Assembly: GCA_017442085.1 (NCBI GenBank)
Contig: JAFSAW010000050.1
Span: forward strand, 1 to 46,272
Source of the DNA: Oscillospiraceae bacterium
GTDB taxonomy: Bacteria > Bacillota > Clostridia > Oscillospirales > Ruminococcaceae
Direction of reading: 5' to 3'
DNA length: 46,272 bases
Part shown: positions 8,870-16,551 of the stretch, piece by piece
How positions within the stretch are numbered: the stretch's first letter is position 1
How the letters are laid out: each line of letters opens with the position of its first letter
Made by a program: the position numbers and the translations under genes
The notes under the pieces: generated by a model
The model's database searches: none
What the model was told of the DNA's origin: nothing
The model's input: the letters and a program-made list of their open reading frames with translations, nothing else

Positions 8870-8952
8870 AATTAAATCTCCTTTTGTTTCTTTTCTGATT
8901 TAAAGTTAATTTAATATTTCCCGTAAACTGCATTACCTTAATAAAACCGCTT

Positions 8953-9225
8953 AAAACAAAAAGTCCTCTCAGCATCTGTACGATGCCAAGAGGACGAAAT
9001 ATCTTTCGTGGTTCCACCTCTGTTCATTGCTGCCTCACGGCAACAACCTCACTAAGTACCAACATACTTTTCCGCGGTAACGGGCGGAGAACCGATTTAG
9101 TCTACTTGGGACAACCCTTTCGGTAAATAGCTCAAAGATGTGTTCAACTGCAATTTCATAACCTTTTACACCGGCCAAGGTCTCTCTGTAAATCAATATA
9201 CAATCTACTATTTCTTATCAATGCT
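8953..9225 (-). promoter_or_regulatory. T-box riboswitch controlling the amino acid ABC operon
   Basis: Read on the minus strand. The stem I base is AAATAG with CTATTT; an AGTA-GA specifier-loop strand follows, and AGAGAG and GGTG motifs lie in the distal stem I. The specifier region reads GAACACATCTTTGAGC (9149-9134). The T-box bulge segment is AACAGAGGTGGAACCACG (9024-9007). The terminator GTCCTCT...AGAGGAC (8995-8963) is followed by T5; AGAGG in the T-box can instead pair with CCTCT to form the antiterminator. By position (six bases before GAGC, as in the glycine leader glyQS) the specifier is CAC, histidine. The variable T-box base is A, which does not fit a C73 discriminator (see findings). 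Confidence 0.95.
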
Positions 9226-9249
9226 TTTGCGAGATGTATTAAATTTGAC

Positions 9250-9281
9250 ATTATAGTACACCTGTTTTTTTGTTTTGTCAA
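9250..9281 (-). promoter_or_regulatory. Promoter of the T-box leader
   Basis: Minus strand: perfect TTGACA (9281-9276), then TACTATAAT. The spacing is 17 to TACTAT or 20 to TATAAT. Transcription would start near 9243, just before stem I. Confidence 0.7.
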
Positions 9282-9345
9282 TACTTTTTTGGCAAAAATA
9301 TTAATTTTTTTAAGAAACGGTTTTTGCATAAGGTGATTGGCTTAA

Positions 9346-9375
9346 CAAAAAAAGCCGATATAAACATCGGCTTTA
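9346..9375 (-). terminator. Terminator after the Na/Pi symporter gene
   Basis: A 9-bp stem AAAGCCGAT / ATCGGCTTT with a 6-base loop; on the minus strand it runs into seven T residues. Confidence 0.9.
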
Positions 9376-9389
9376 ATGTAAATATATTA

Positions 9390-11024
9390 TTATTTATTAG
9401 AATACATCTGTGCAAACTGTTCAGCAATATTAAGCATATGGTCGCCGATGCGTTCAACGTCTGTAAGCATTTCAGAATAGAACACACTTGCTTCAGGAGC
9501 ACAGCTTGTTGTTTTCATACGTTCAATCTGTGCTTTTCTGTATGCATCTGTCAGGTCGTCAAGACGCTGTTCAACCTGAGCAATTTCTGTAAGAGCTTCA
9601 ATATTGTATGTTCTCATATCGCTGTCAAAGGCTTTCATAGCTTCGAGACAAACGTTTTTCATTCTTTCAATTTCGCCAAGAGCTCTTTCGGAGAATGTCA
9701 TATTGTGGCTTGTAAGATATTTTACATAACCGGAGAAGTTTCTTGCGTGGTCGCCAATGCGTTCAATGTTGCTTACAATGCGGAAGTAGCCGCTGATAAG
9801 TTCGGAGTCCTGAGCGGACATTGGTTTTGAAAGAATGCTGGAAATATACTGGCTTATCTGTGCATTAAGCATATCCAGTTTGTCTTCGTTTTCTTTAAGG
9901 GTTTCTTCGTGTTCCATGGTATGGCCAAGCACAGCTTCAAAGCTTAAGGCTACATTTTCTTTTGCGATAGCATACATATATTCAAGTTCTTCGCGGATAG
10001 CAGAAATGATAATTGCCATATTACCCATATTGTATGTAGAAAGATGACTGCAGCGTTCTGCAAGACTTGGACGAGTTTTTTCTGTTTCTTTTTCAGGCAG
10101 GATAATTGTTGCAAGTTTAACCAGCTGTTTTGCAAATGGGAACAGGATGATTGTTGTTACAACTTTGTATACAAGGTGAGCGTTTGCAATCTGTGCGCTT
10201 GGGTTGTTAGGGAACAGGTTTGCAAACCATGTTGTAAACGGAACAAGTTCGCATATTGCAAGGAAGATAGCTGTACCGATGATATTGAACAGAAGGTGAA
10301 TAAGAGTTGTTCTCTTTGCATTTACGGATGTACCAAGAGAAGCAAGAACTGCTGTTACACAGGTACCGATAGTAAAACCAAAAAGAACATAAATGCCGTT
10401 GTCGAGCGTAACAACACCACTCATGGCCAAAGCCTGAAGAATACCGACAGATGCGGAGGATGACTGGATAATCGCTGTAAAGATTGTACCGGCGAGAATA
10501 CCGATAAATGGATTGGAGAACTCGGTAATAACATTTACGAAAACTTCGGAATCACGGAGACCGGACATAGAACTGCTCATCATATCCATACCGATAAAAA
10601 GAATACCGAAACCAGCAATGATTTTGCCCCAGTGGTTAAGCTTTTCTTTTTTGGAGAAAACGATAAAGCACACGCCGATAAATGCAAAAACAGGAGCTAT
10701 TTCTTTGATGTCAAGGGTGATGAGCAAACCTGTTACAGTTGTACCGATGTTTGCACCCATGATAACACCTACAGCCTGACTCAACTGCATAAGTCCGCTG
10801 TTTACAAAGCCTACCAGCATAACTGTTGTTGCGGATGAAGACTGTATAATTGCGGTGATAACGGTACCTACGATAACACCCATAAAAGTGCTGGATGTAA
10901 GTTTTTCAAGAATGGATTTCATCTTGTTGCCTGCTGCGGCTTCAAGACCGGCACTCATCATGTTCATACTGTAAAGGAACAGTGCAAGACCGCCAAAAAG
11001 AGTTAAAGCTTGTGATAATTCCAT
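9390..11024 (-). CDS. Na/Pi cotransporter family protein with C-terminal PhoU-like domain
   Basis: Probable sodium-coupled phosphate transporter (NptA/YjbB type, Na_Pi_cotrans), 544 residues. The two inverted half-repeats each hold the ion-binding QSSSA motif: QSSSATTVML (near residue 60) and QSSSASVGIL (near 200). After about eight hydrophobic segments, the last 200 residues form two PhoU-like helical repeats with E..RIGDH motifs. The start is ATG at 11024, with AAGGAAG 9 bases upstream; a further 16 in-frame residues upstream are basic, unconserved and lack a site. No Pst genes are nearby. Phosphate as substrate is inferred from the family. Confidence 0.9.
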   Translation of the reverse strand: MELSQALTLFGGLALFLYSMNMMSAGLEAAAGNKMKSILEKLTSSTFMGVIVGTVITAIIQSSSATTVMLVGFVNSGLMQLSQAVGVIMGANIGTTVTGLLITLDIKEIAPVFAFIGVCFIVFSKKEKLNHWGKIIAGFGILFIGMDMMSSSMSGLRDSEVFVNVITEFSNPFIGILAGTIFTAIIQSSSASVGILQALAMSGVVTLDNGIYVLFGFTIGTCVTAVLASLGTSVNAKRTTLIHLLFNIIGTAIFLAICELVPFTTWFANLFPNNPSAQIANAHLVYKVVTTIILFPFAKQLVKLATIILPEKETEKTRPSLAERCSHLSTYNMGNMAIIISAIREELEYMYAIAKENVALSFEAVLGHTMEHEETLKENEDKLDMLNAQISQYISSILSKPMSAQDSELISGYFRIVSNIERIGDHARNFSGYVKYLTSHNMTFSERALGEIERMKNVCLEAMKAFDSDMRTYNIEALTEIAQVEQRLDDLTDAYRKAQIERMKTTSCAPEASVFYSEMLTDVERIGDHMLNIAEQFAQMYSNK

Positions 11025-11077
11025 AAGTTTTTTCTTCCTTTTTTGTGTGAATAGTTTACTGTGAAAATGCAAAATTT

Positions 11078-11119
11078 ATATTAAATAAGCTGCAGATTTC
11101 AGATAAAAGCAACTTATTT
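11078..11119 (-). terminator. Weak terminator-like hairpin at the ytvI 3' end
   Basis: Minus strand: AAATAAGTTGC pairs with GCAGCTTATTT (one G-T pair) across 15 bases and overlaps the stop codon of the upstream gene. Only an A/T-mixed tail follows, so read-through to the Na/Pi gene is possible. Confidence 0.4.
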
Positions 11120-12187
11120 GAATAACTTTATACGTCCGTTGTCATTTAAATTTTTGAGGATAACAAGGGTTATAGGAAAGGCAAACAGGCCGAAAACACC
11201 CGTAAACCTGACACCCAGAAACATTGCCATAAGTGTTACAACAGGGGGCAGCCCCACCTGGTCGCCGACAATTTTAGGTTCGATAATCTGGCGGATAACC
11301 GTGATTATAGCGTATACAATAAGCATTGCTATGCCAAAAGCAAATCTGCCCTGAACAAGCGAAAACACCGCCCAGGGTATCAGCACACCGCCGCTGCCGC
11401 ATACAGGGATTATATCAAAGACAGCGATGATAAGTGCAATAACGGCAAAATTTTTCACGCCCAGCAGCCACAAGGCAACACTTAACTCGCAGAAAGTAAT
11501 GGTCATTATAAGGGCATAGGACTTGAAATATCTGCCAAGGGTTTTAAGGCTGTAACGGCGTACATCTCCAAGGAAAAGATGCCATTTTTCAGGTATCTGG
11601 CGGATGATGAAAGCGCGTATGTTTTCGTAATCGGAAGCAATGAAAAATGTTGCAATAACCGATATAAAAGCAGCAGCTATAAAATAGGGGATTTTGGTGA
11701 TGTACGAAGAAAGCCAGCCTATTGCACCAACGGAAATGTCAGAAACCATACTGCCAAAATTTTCGGTAAAGCTGGCGGTAAATTCCTGAAGGGCACTGCT
11801 TAAGGCGGGGTCTATGCCCATCAGAAAATCCTGCAGCCATACAGCAAGCGCAGCAAAGGTTGGTGCTATATTGCTTTCGTAGATATAGGGCAGGTCTGAA
11901 AACAGATTTTTTAAAGCACTGTACAGCCCGAAGCCGATAAGAACTATAAGCCCGACAGCCACACTGTAAAACAGAAAGGCTGAAAAGCAGGCGGCAAACT
12001 TCTTTTTGACCTTTAAATCGGCAGAAATTCTGTTTGCAAACGGGGAGATAATTGCCGAAACAGCAAAGGCTATGACAAAAGGCATTATCCAGCCCAGAGC
12101 ATATTTTACCGCAAAAAATGCTATTGCAGCTATAAATGTGTAAAACACAATATCAACAATAAATTTTTTCTTTTTTTCGTATGACAT
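11114..12187 (-). CDS. AI-2E family permease, YtvI-like sporulation integral membrane protein
   Basis: Polytopic membrane protein of 357 residues (PF01594). Its hydrophobic segments are at about 12-50, 60-85, 150-185 and four more after residue 215. The conserved family core appears as FDIIPVCGSGGVLIPWA (about 256-272) and QIIEPKIVGDQVGLPP (about 306-321). This pattern and length match the YtvI group of spore-forming Firmicutes rather than E. coli TqsA. GGAGTG precedes the ATG. The transported substrate, if any, is unknown; a sporulation role is inferred only from the family. Confidence 0.85.
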   Translation of the reverse strand: MSYEKKKKFIVDIVFYTFIAAIAFFAVKYALGWIMPFVIAFAVSAIISPFANRISADLKVKKKFAACFSAFLFYSVAVGLIVLIGFGLYSALKNLFSDLPYIYESNIAPTFAALAVWLQDFLMGIDPALSSALQEFTASFTENFGSMVSDISVGAIGWLSSYITKIPYFIAAAFISVIATFFIASDYENIRAFIIRQIPEKWHLFLGDVRRYSLKTLGRYFKSYALIMTITFCELSVALWLLGVKNFAVIALIIAVFDIIPVCGSGGVLIPWAVFSLVQGRFAFGIAMLIVYAIITVIRQIIEPKIVGDQVGLPPVVTLMAMFLGVRFTGVFGLFAFPITLVILKNLNDNGRIKLFK

Positions 12188-12215
12188 AACATCACTCCAA
12201 AATATCTCAGCATAT

Positions 12216-12244
12216 ATTGTATATTATTTGTAAAAAATGTGCAA
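12216..12244 (-). promoter_or_regulatory. Promoter of the YtvI-like gene
   Basis: Minus strand TTGCAC (12244-12239), 17-base spacer, TACAAT (12221-12216), about 30 bases before the start codon. Confidence 0.6.
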
Positions 12245-12368
12245 GTAATATGTAAAAAAATAATAAAAGCAATTTTTTTGACAGAAAACAACTATAAAAC
12301 CTGCACGGCAGATAAAAAGCCCCCAATGGATGATGTATTTGTGCAGTAGCGGTATTTTACATATATTG

Positions 12369-12402
12369 AATTATTGACAATAATTTGTACTGTTGATAAA
12401 AT
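12369..12402 (+). promoter_or_regulatory. sda promoter overlapped by a 17-base palindrome
   Basis: Perfect TTGACA (12374-12379), 17-base spacer, TAAAAT (12397-12402). The -35 lies inside the perfect palindrome AATTATTGACAATAATT (12369-12385), a good position for a repressor. The rest of the 282-base gap (12188-12469) shows no gene. Confidence 0.75.
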
Positions 12403-12469
12403 TAAATCAGATTTATACAGTAATCACGTAACTTTATAAAGCTGCGAAAAATTATATGGAGGATAAACT

Positions 12470-13141
12470 ATGAATATCAGTCTTCTTGACGTAGTTGGAC
12501 CAATTATGATAGGTCCTTCAAGTTCGCACACAGCCGGCGCTGCAAAACTTGCAAAAACAGCAATGACAATTGCAGGCAAGCCTTTCAACAAGGTTAAGTT
12601 TGGCCTTGGCGGTTCCTTCGCAAGCACATACAAAGGCCACTTTACAGACTATGCTCTGGTTGCAGGTGCCCTTGGTATGAGCGAAGATGATGAAAGACTT
12701 GGCAACAGCTTTGAAATTGCCGAAAGCCGTGGTCTTGAATTTGAATTTTACCCAACAGAAATTGTAAGTCCTTACGAAAACACAGCAAGAATTACATTCT
12801 GCCTTGTGGACGGCACAGAATATTTTGTGGAAGGCGCTTCCCTTGGCGGCGGCCGCATTCTTATCACAAACATCAATGGTCTTGCATGCGAATTCAACGC
12901 ATCCCTGTCCACAATTATTGTTAAACAGAACGACGTTAAAGGTGTTGTAAGTGATATCAGTGCTATTCTGGCATACGACAATATCAACATTGCAACAATG
13001 AAGGTTAGCCGTACATCCAAAGGTGATACAGCTTACTGCCTTATCGAATGTGACCAGATTATTCCGGAAAGTGTAATCAACGACTTAAGACAGGTTAACA
13101 ACGTGCTTTCAGTAGTGGTTGTTAATATACAGGAGGGCTAA
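12470..13141 (+). CDS. sdaAB: L-serine dehydratase, iron-sulfur-dependent, beta subunit
   Basis: With the alpha subunit it deaminates L-serine to pyruvate and ammonia in the cytoplasm. It has 223 residues: the SDH_beta domain (about 1-140) with GPSSSHTAG at 15-23, then an ACT domain (about 150-223), which in this two-subunit form usually serves in folding or serine sensing. A GGAGG site precedes ATG 12470. The stop lies 3 bases before the alpha-subunit start, so translation is probably coupled. Promoter and operator candidate lie about 70 bases upstream. Confidence 0.95.
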   Translation: MNISLLDVVGPIMIGPSSSHTAGAAKLAKTAMTIAGKPFNKVKFGLGGSFASTYKGHFTDYALVAGALGMSEDDERLGNSFEIAESRGLEFEFYPTEIVSPYENTARITFCLVDGTEYFVEGASLGGGRILITNINGLACEFNASLSTIIVKQNDVKGVVSDISAILAYDNINIATMKVSRTSKGDTAYCLIECDQIIPESVINDLRQVNNVLSVVVVNIQEG

Positions 13142-13144
13142 TTT

Positions 13145-14020
13145 ATGTATAAAAACGGTCAGGAACTTTTGGACCTTTGTGCAAAAGAAAATAAACGTGC
13201 ATGGGAAGTAGCTCTCGATGCAGAAATCAAGCTTACAGGCCTTACAAGAGAAAAACTCTGGGCTCATTTTGAAACACGTCTTGATGTTATGATTGGCTCT
13301 GCAACAAAAGCGCTGGAACACAGACAGGCAACAAAAGGCGGTCTTGTGGACGGCGTTGCAAACTGCCAGTACGAATATTCCAAAAAAGACGGTTCCGTAA
13401 CAGGCAACTATATGAACTACATCATGGCTCTGGCATATTCTTCCAGCGAAGTTAATGCTTCCATGGGTAAAATCTGTGCTTCACCAACAGCAGGCAGCTG
13501 CGGCATTGTTCCTGCAGTTCTTGTTGGTATGATGGAAAAAGAAGGCTATCCAAGAGAAAAAGTGGTGGAATCCCTTATTCTTGCTTCTGCAGTTGGTGCA
13601 ATCTTTACAAGAAATGCAACTGTTGCAGGTGCAGACGGCGGCTGTCAGGCAGAATGCGGTGTTGCTTCCAGTATGGCAGCAGCTGCAGCAGCATATATGA
13701 AAGGCGCAGATGACAAAGCATGTTTTGATGCAGCAGGTTTTGCAATGATTAATGTTATGGGCCTTGTATGTGACCCTGTTGCAGGCCTTGTTGCGCTGCC
13801 ATGTGCACAGAGAAATGCTTCCGGTGCTGTTAATGCTATGATTGCAGCAGATATGGCACTTGCAGGTCAGGTAAGCCATATTCCGTTTGACGAAGTTGTT
13901 GAAGCTATGTTCAAGGTAGGCAAAATGCTTCCTCCACAGCTGCGCGAAACAGCAAAAGGCGGTATTGCAACAACACCTGCAGGCAAAGCTATCTACAAAG
14001 AAGTTTTCGGCGTGGAATAA
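13145..14020 (+). CDS. sdaAA: L-serine dehydratase, iron-sulfur-dependent, alpha subunit
   Basis: Catalytic 4Fe-4S subunit, 291 residues, normal length. Cluster cysteines are in SPTAGSCGIVPA (about 113-124), GGCQAECG (about 163-170) and CDPVAGLVALPC (about 204-215). The catalytic iron binds serine directly in this family, which makes the enzyme oxygen-sensitive and fits an anaerobe. Its AGGAGGG site lies inside the end of sdaAB. A strong terminator follows, so this is a two-gene operon. Confidence 0.95.
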   Translation: MYKNGQELLDLCAKENKRAWEVALDAEIKLTGLTREKLWAHFETRLDVMIGSATKALEHRQATKGGLVDGVANCQYEYSKKDGSVTGNYMNYIMALAYSSSEVNASMGKICASPTAGSCGIVPAVLVGMMEKEGYPREKVVESLILASAVGAIFTRNATVAGADGGCQAECGVASSMAAAAAAYMKGADDKACFDAAGFAMINVMGLVCDPVAGLVALPCAQRNASGAVNAMIAADMALAGQVSHIPFDEVVEAMFKVGKMLPPQLRETAKGGIATTPAGKAIYKEVFGVE

Positions 14021-14040
14021 TATATTATTAAGTATACATA

Positions 14041-14070
14041 AACCTCAGGCAAAAAAGCCTGAGGTTTTGT
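14041..14070 (+). terminator. Terminator of the sda operon
   Basis: A perfect 10-bp stem AACCTCAGGC / GCCTGAGGTT with a six-A loop, followed by TTGTT. Confidence 0.9.
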
Positions 14071-14098
14071 TATAAATTTAATTTCAGGAGATTGCTGT

Positions 14099-14134
14099 TT
14101 GAAGAAGAACAACACCTTGGAGATTGTGGCATAA
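14099..14134 (+). CDS. Possible 11-residue leader peptide before the GNAT gene
   Basis: AGGAG (14086-14090) lies 8 bases before a TTG codon that opens an 11-codon frame (MKKNNTLEIVA) and stops at 14134. A stem-loop starts 2 bases after the stop. The arrangement looks like a translational attenuator leader, but so short a frame with a TTG start could be chance. Confidence 0.25.
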   Translation: MKKNNTLEIVA

Positions 14135-14136
14135 CC

Positions 14137-14168
14137 GGGAGGTTTGCTGCAAATCCGCAAAGCCTCCC
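14137..14168 (+). promoter_or_regulatory. Leader stem-loop upstream of the GNAT gene
   Basis: GGGAGGTTTGC (14137-14147) pairs with GCAAA-g-CCTCCC (14157-14168), an 11-bp stem with one bulged G and a 9-base loop. No T-run follows. Its GGGAGG arm resembles a ribosome binding site. Confidence 0.55.
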
Positions 14169-14206
14169 ATAAATTGAAGGTCAACAATTTTCAGGAGGAT
14201 TAAAAA

Positions 14207-14824
14207 ATGACAAAAGACCTTACTATCCGTGTTGAGACACAAAAAGACTATAAAGCAGTTGAAACTTTAACAAGAGAAGCATTCTGGAACGTATACCGCC
14301 CCGGCTGTCTTGAGCACTATGTACTTAATCAGTTCAGAAGCAGGGAAGATTTTATCCCGCAGTTAAGTCTTGTGCTGGAAAAAGACGGGGAAATTATCGG
14401 GCATATAATGTATGCAAAAGCCGGGATAGAATTAAATAGCGGTGGAAAAATGCCGATAATGACTTTTGGTCCTTTTAGCATTGCACCGCAGCACAGGGGT
14501 AAAGGGTATGGTGCTTATCTGCTTAACTGTTCGATGAAAAAAGCAAAGGAGATGGGCGCAGAAGCACTTGCCATAACAGGGGATATAAATCTGTATGGTA
14601 AATTCGGCTTTGAAATTGCAAAGAATAAAGGGGTTTTCTACAGAGAATATCCCGATGCCGACTTTTTTCTGATTAAAGAACTGAAAAAAGGCGTTCTTGA
14701 CAATGTGTGCGGAAGTTATACAGACCCTGGCGGATATTTTGTTGATGAAGCTGAAGCAGATGAGTTTGACAAAGGTTTTGCACCAAAAGAAAAACTTGTT
14801 CTGCCGACACAGATAGGACAGTAA
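14207..14824 (+). CDS. GNAT family N-acetyltransferase, YhbS-like
   Basis: Acetyl-CoA-dependent acetyltransferase of 205 residues. The core acetyl-CoA loop is IAPQHRGKGYGAYLL (about 88-102), preceded by the beta-4 strand MTFGPFSI and followed by ALAITGD and YGKFGFE motifs typical of the COG3153 (YhbS) group. The last 45 residues are an acidic tail with no recognisable motif. GGAGG precedes ATG 14207. It has its own structured leader and a terminator. The acceptor substrate is unknown. Confidence 0.85.
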   Translation: MTKDLTIRVETQKDYKAVETLTREAFWNVYRPGCLEHYVLNQFRSREDFIPQLSLVLEKDGEIIGHIMYAKAGIELNSGGKMPIMTFGPFSIAPQHRGKGYGAYLLNCSMKKAKEMGAEALAITGDINLYGKFGFEIAKNKGVFYREYPDADFFLIKELKKGVLDNVCGSYTDPGGYFVDEAEADEFDKGFAPKEKLVLPTQIGQ

Positions 14825-14826
14825 AA

Positions 14827-14867
14827 ACAAAAAAGTCTGAACCATATAGGTTCAGACTTTTTGTTTA
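14827..14867. terminator. Bidirectional terminator between GNAT and comM
   Basis: A stem of about 15 bp (AAAAAAGTCTGAACC / GGTTCAGACTTTTT) with T-runs on both strands, between converging genes. Confidence 0.92.
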
Positions 14868-14871
14868 TCAA

Positions 14872-16386
14872 TTAAAATTTTCTGTCAAAGTTTCTGTACT
14901 GCACAGCTTCCAGCATATGCATTTCTTCAATCATCGGGGACTGCTCAAGGTCGGCAATTGTGCGGGCTACCTTTAAAATTTTATCGTAGCTGCGGGCAGA
15001 AAGCCCCATGCTCTTGAAAGCTTTTTCCAGCACAGACTGTGCCTTTTGGCTTGTCCGGCACATCTGTTTTATATGTGCCGATGGAATAGTGGCGTTTGAA
15101 GTTATGTCTGTGCCTTTAAAGCGTTCTGCCTGCATCTGTCTTGCCACAATCACACGCTGCAGCACATCTGCCGAACATTCGCTTTCATAATCATCACCTG
15201 CAAGTTCCTCGTATTTTACACCTGCAACATTTACAAAGATATCAATTCTGTCCATCAGAGGCCCGCTCAGCTTGGATTTGTAACGTTCAATCTGATTGGC
15301 ACTGCAGGTGCAGGGGTGAAAATCATCGTTAAGATATCCGCAGGGGCAGGGGTTCATGGCACCTACAAGCATAATATTGCTTGGGTAGATATGTGTGCCG
15401 TTTGCACGGGCAACAACCACGCGGTTATCTTCCAGCGGTGCGCGCAATGCTTCCAGGGCATCGCGGTGAAATTCCGGCAGTTCGTCAAGAAACAGAACGC
15501 CGTTGTGTGCAAGGGAGATTTCTCCCGGTTTTGCCCACGGGCCACCGCCTGTAAGTGCCGCAGTGGAAACGGAATGATGGGGCGAACGGAAAGGCCGCTG
15601 CTTTACAAGACCGCTGTTTTTTTCAAGCAGACCTGCCATGGAATATATTTTTGTGGTCTCTATGGCTTCTTCAACGGAAATTGGCGGCATAATGGAAGGC
15701 AGACGCTTGGCAAGCATTGATTTGCCGCTGCCCGGAGGGCCGCTCAGGCAGATATTGTGCAGACCGCTTGCTGCAATTTCCAAAGCACGCTTGGCTTCTT
15801 CCTGACCTTTTACATCCTTGAAATCAAGGTAGGTTTCGGCAGTGATATCGGGGTGGTATATATGCGGAGAAAGTGAATTTTCATCCTTTAAAAATTTTAC
15901 AATCTGACTTATGTGTTCAACAGCATATATTTTTACGCCGTCAACAACACTTGCTTCGTTTGCATTTTCAGCAGGCAGAAAAATGTGTGTTATTCCGTTT
16001 TCCTTTGCACACAGAGCCATGGACAAAGCACCATTGATTCCGCGCACATATCCGTCAAGGCTTAACTCGCCTGCAAAGGCATAATTACTGCTGATTTTGG
16101 GTATTGCACCTGTGCTTTCCAGTATGCCAAGCATAATGGGCACATCATATACCGCACCGCTTTTGCGCACATCGGCAGGGGCAAGATTTACCGTTACACG
16201 TGAAGCAGGAAAGGTAAAACTGTTGTTCTTTATTGCCGAGCGCACGCGCTCGCGGGATTCTTTTATGGCACTGTCGGCAAGGCCTACTATATCCATTGCG
16301 GGCATACCGTTTGATACGTGTGTTTCCACCGTTACCATGTATCCGTCAATGCCGCTTACACCAAAGCTGAAAAGTTTGCTTAACAT
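14872..16386 (-). CDS. comM: YifB/ComM family Mg chelatase-like AAA+ ATPase
   Basis: Cytoplasmic AAA+ protein, 504 residues. In naturally competent bacteria ComM is a branch-migration helicase for integrating donor DNA; elsewhere its role is less clear. Domains: N-terminal ChlI/Lon-S5-like (about 10-130), Mg_chelatase AAA core with Walker A GPPGSGK (216-222), GVLFLDELPEF (Walker B), the cysteine insert NPCPCGYLNDDFHPCTC, and a C-terminal helical domain. ATG 16386 is preceded by GGGGTG; the frame extends 36 codons upstream but that part is AT-rich, overlaps the promoter and is not conserved. No other competence genes are in the window. Confidence 0.92.
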   Translation of the reverse strand: MLSKLFSFGVSGIDGYMVTVETHVSNGMPAMDIVGLADSAIKESRERVRSAIKNNSFTFPASRVTVNLAPADVRKSGAVYDVPIMLGILESTGAIPKISSNYAFAGELSLDGYVRGINGALSMALCAKENGITHIFLPAENANEASVVDGVKIYAVEHISQIVKFLKDENSLSPHIYHPDITAETYLDFKDVKGQEEAKRALEIAASGLHNICLSGPPGSGKSMLAKRLPSIMPPISVEEAIETTKIYSMAGLLEKNSGLVKQRPFRSPHHSVSTAALTGGGPWAKPGEISLAHNGVLFLDELPEFHRDALEALRAPLEDNRVVVARANGTHIYPSNIMLVGAMNPCPCGYLNDDFHPCTCSANQIERYKSKLSGPLMDRIDIFVNVAGVKYEELAGDDYESECSADVLQRVIVARQMQAERFKGTDITSNATIPSAHIKQMCRTSQKAQSVLEKAFKSMGLSARSYDKILKVARTIADLEQSPMIEEMHMLEAVQYRNFDRKF

Positions 16387-16428
16387 TTTTTCACCCCAAG
16401 TACATTTGTACAAAAATTTTATACTTTT

Positions 16429-16457
16429 ATCATACAATATTACCTTATTTATTGCAA
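16429..16457 (-). promoter_or_regulatory. Promoter of comM
   Basis: Minus strand TTGCAA (16457-16452), 17-base spacer, TATGAT (16434-16429). It is back to back with the pgm promoter. Confidence 0.6.
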
Positions 16458-16466
16458 TAAACTTAA

Positions 16467-16495
16467 TTGACAACTTAATTGATAAAGGGTACAAT
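16467..16495 (+). promoter_or_regulatory. Promoter of pgm
   Basis: Perfect TTGACA (16467-16472), 17-base spacer, TACAAT (16490-16495), about 55 bases before the start codon. Confidence 0.8.
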
Positions 16496-16551
16496 TAAAA
16501 TGATAAATTATGAAATTTATTAAAAATTTATATATTAAAAAGGAGAACATT

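Noticed and set aside
12276-12298. TTGACA followed by TATAAA upstream of sdaAB
   Set aside because: Spacing is only 9 bases; the TTGACA-17-TAAAAT promoter at 12374-12402 is much better.
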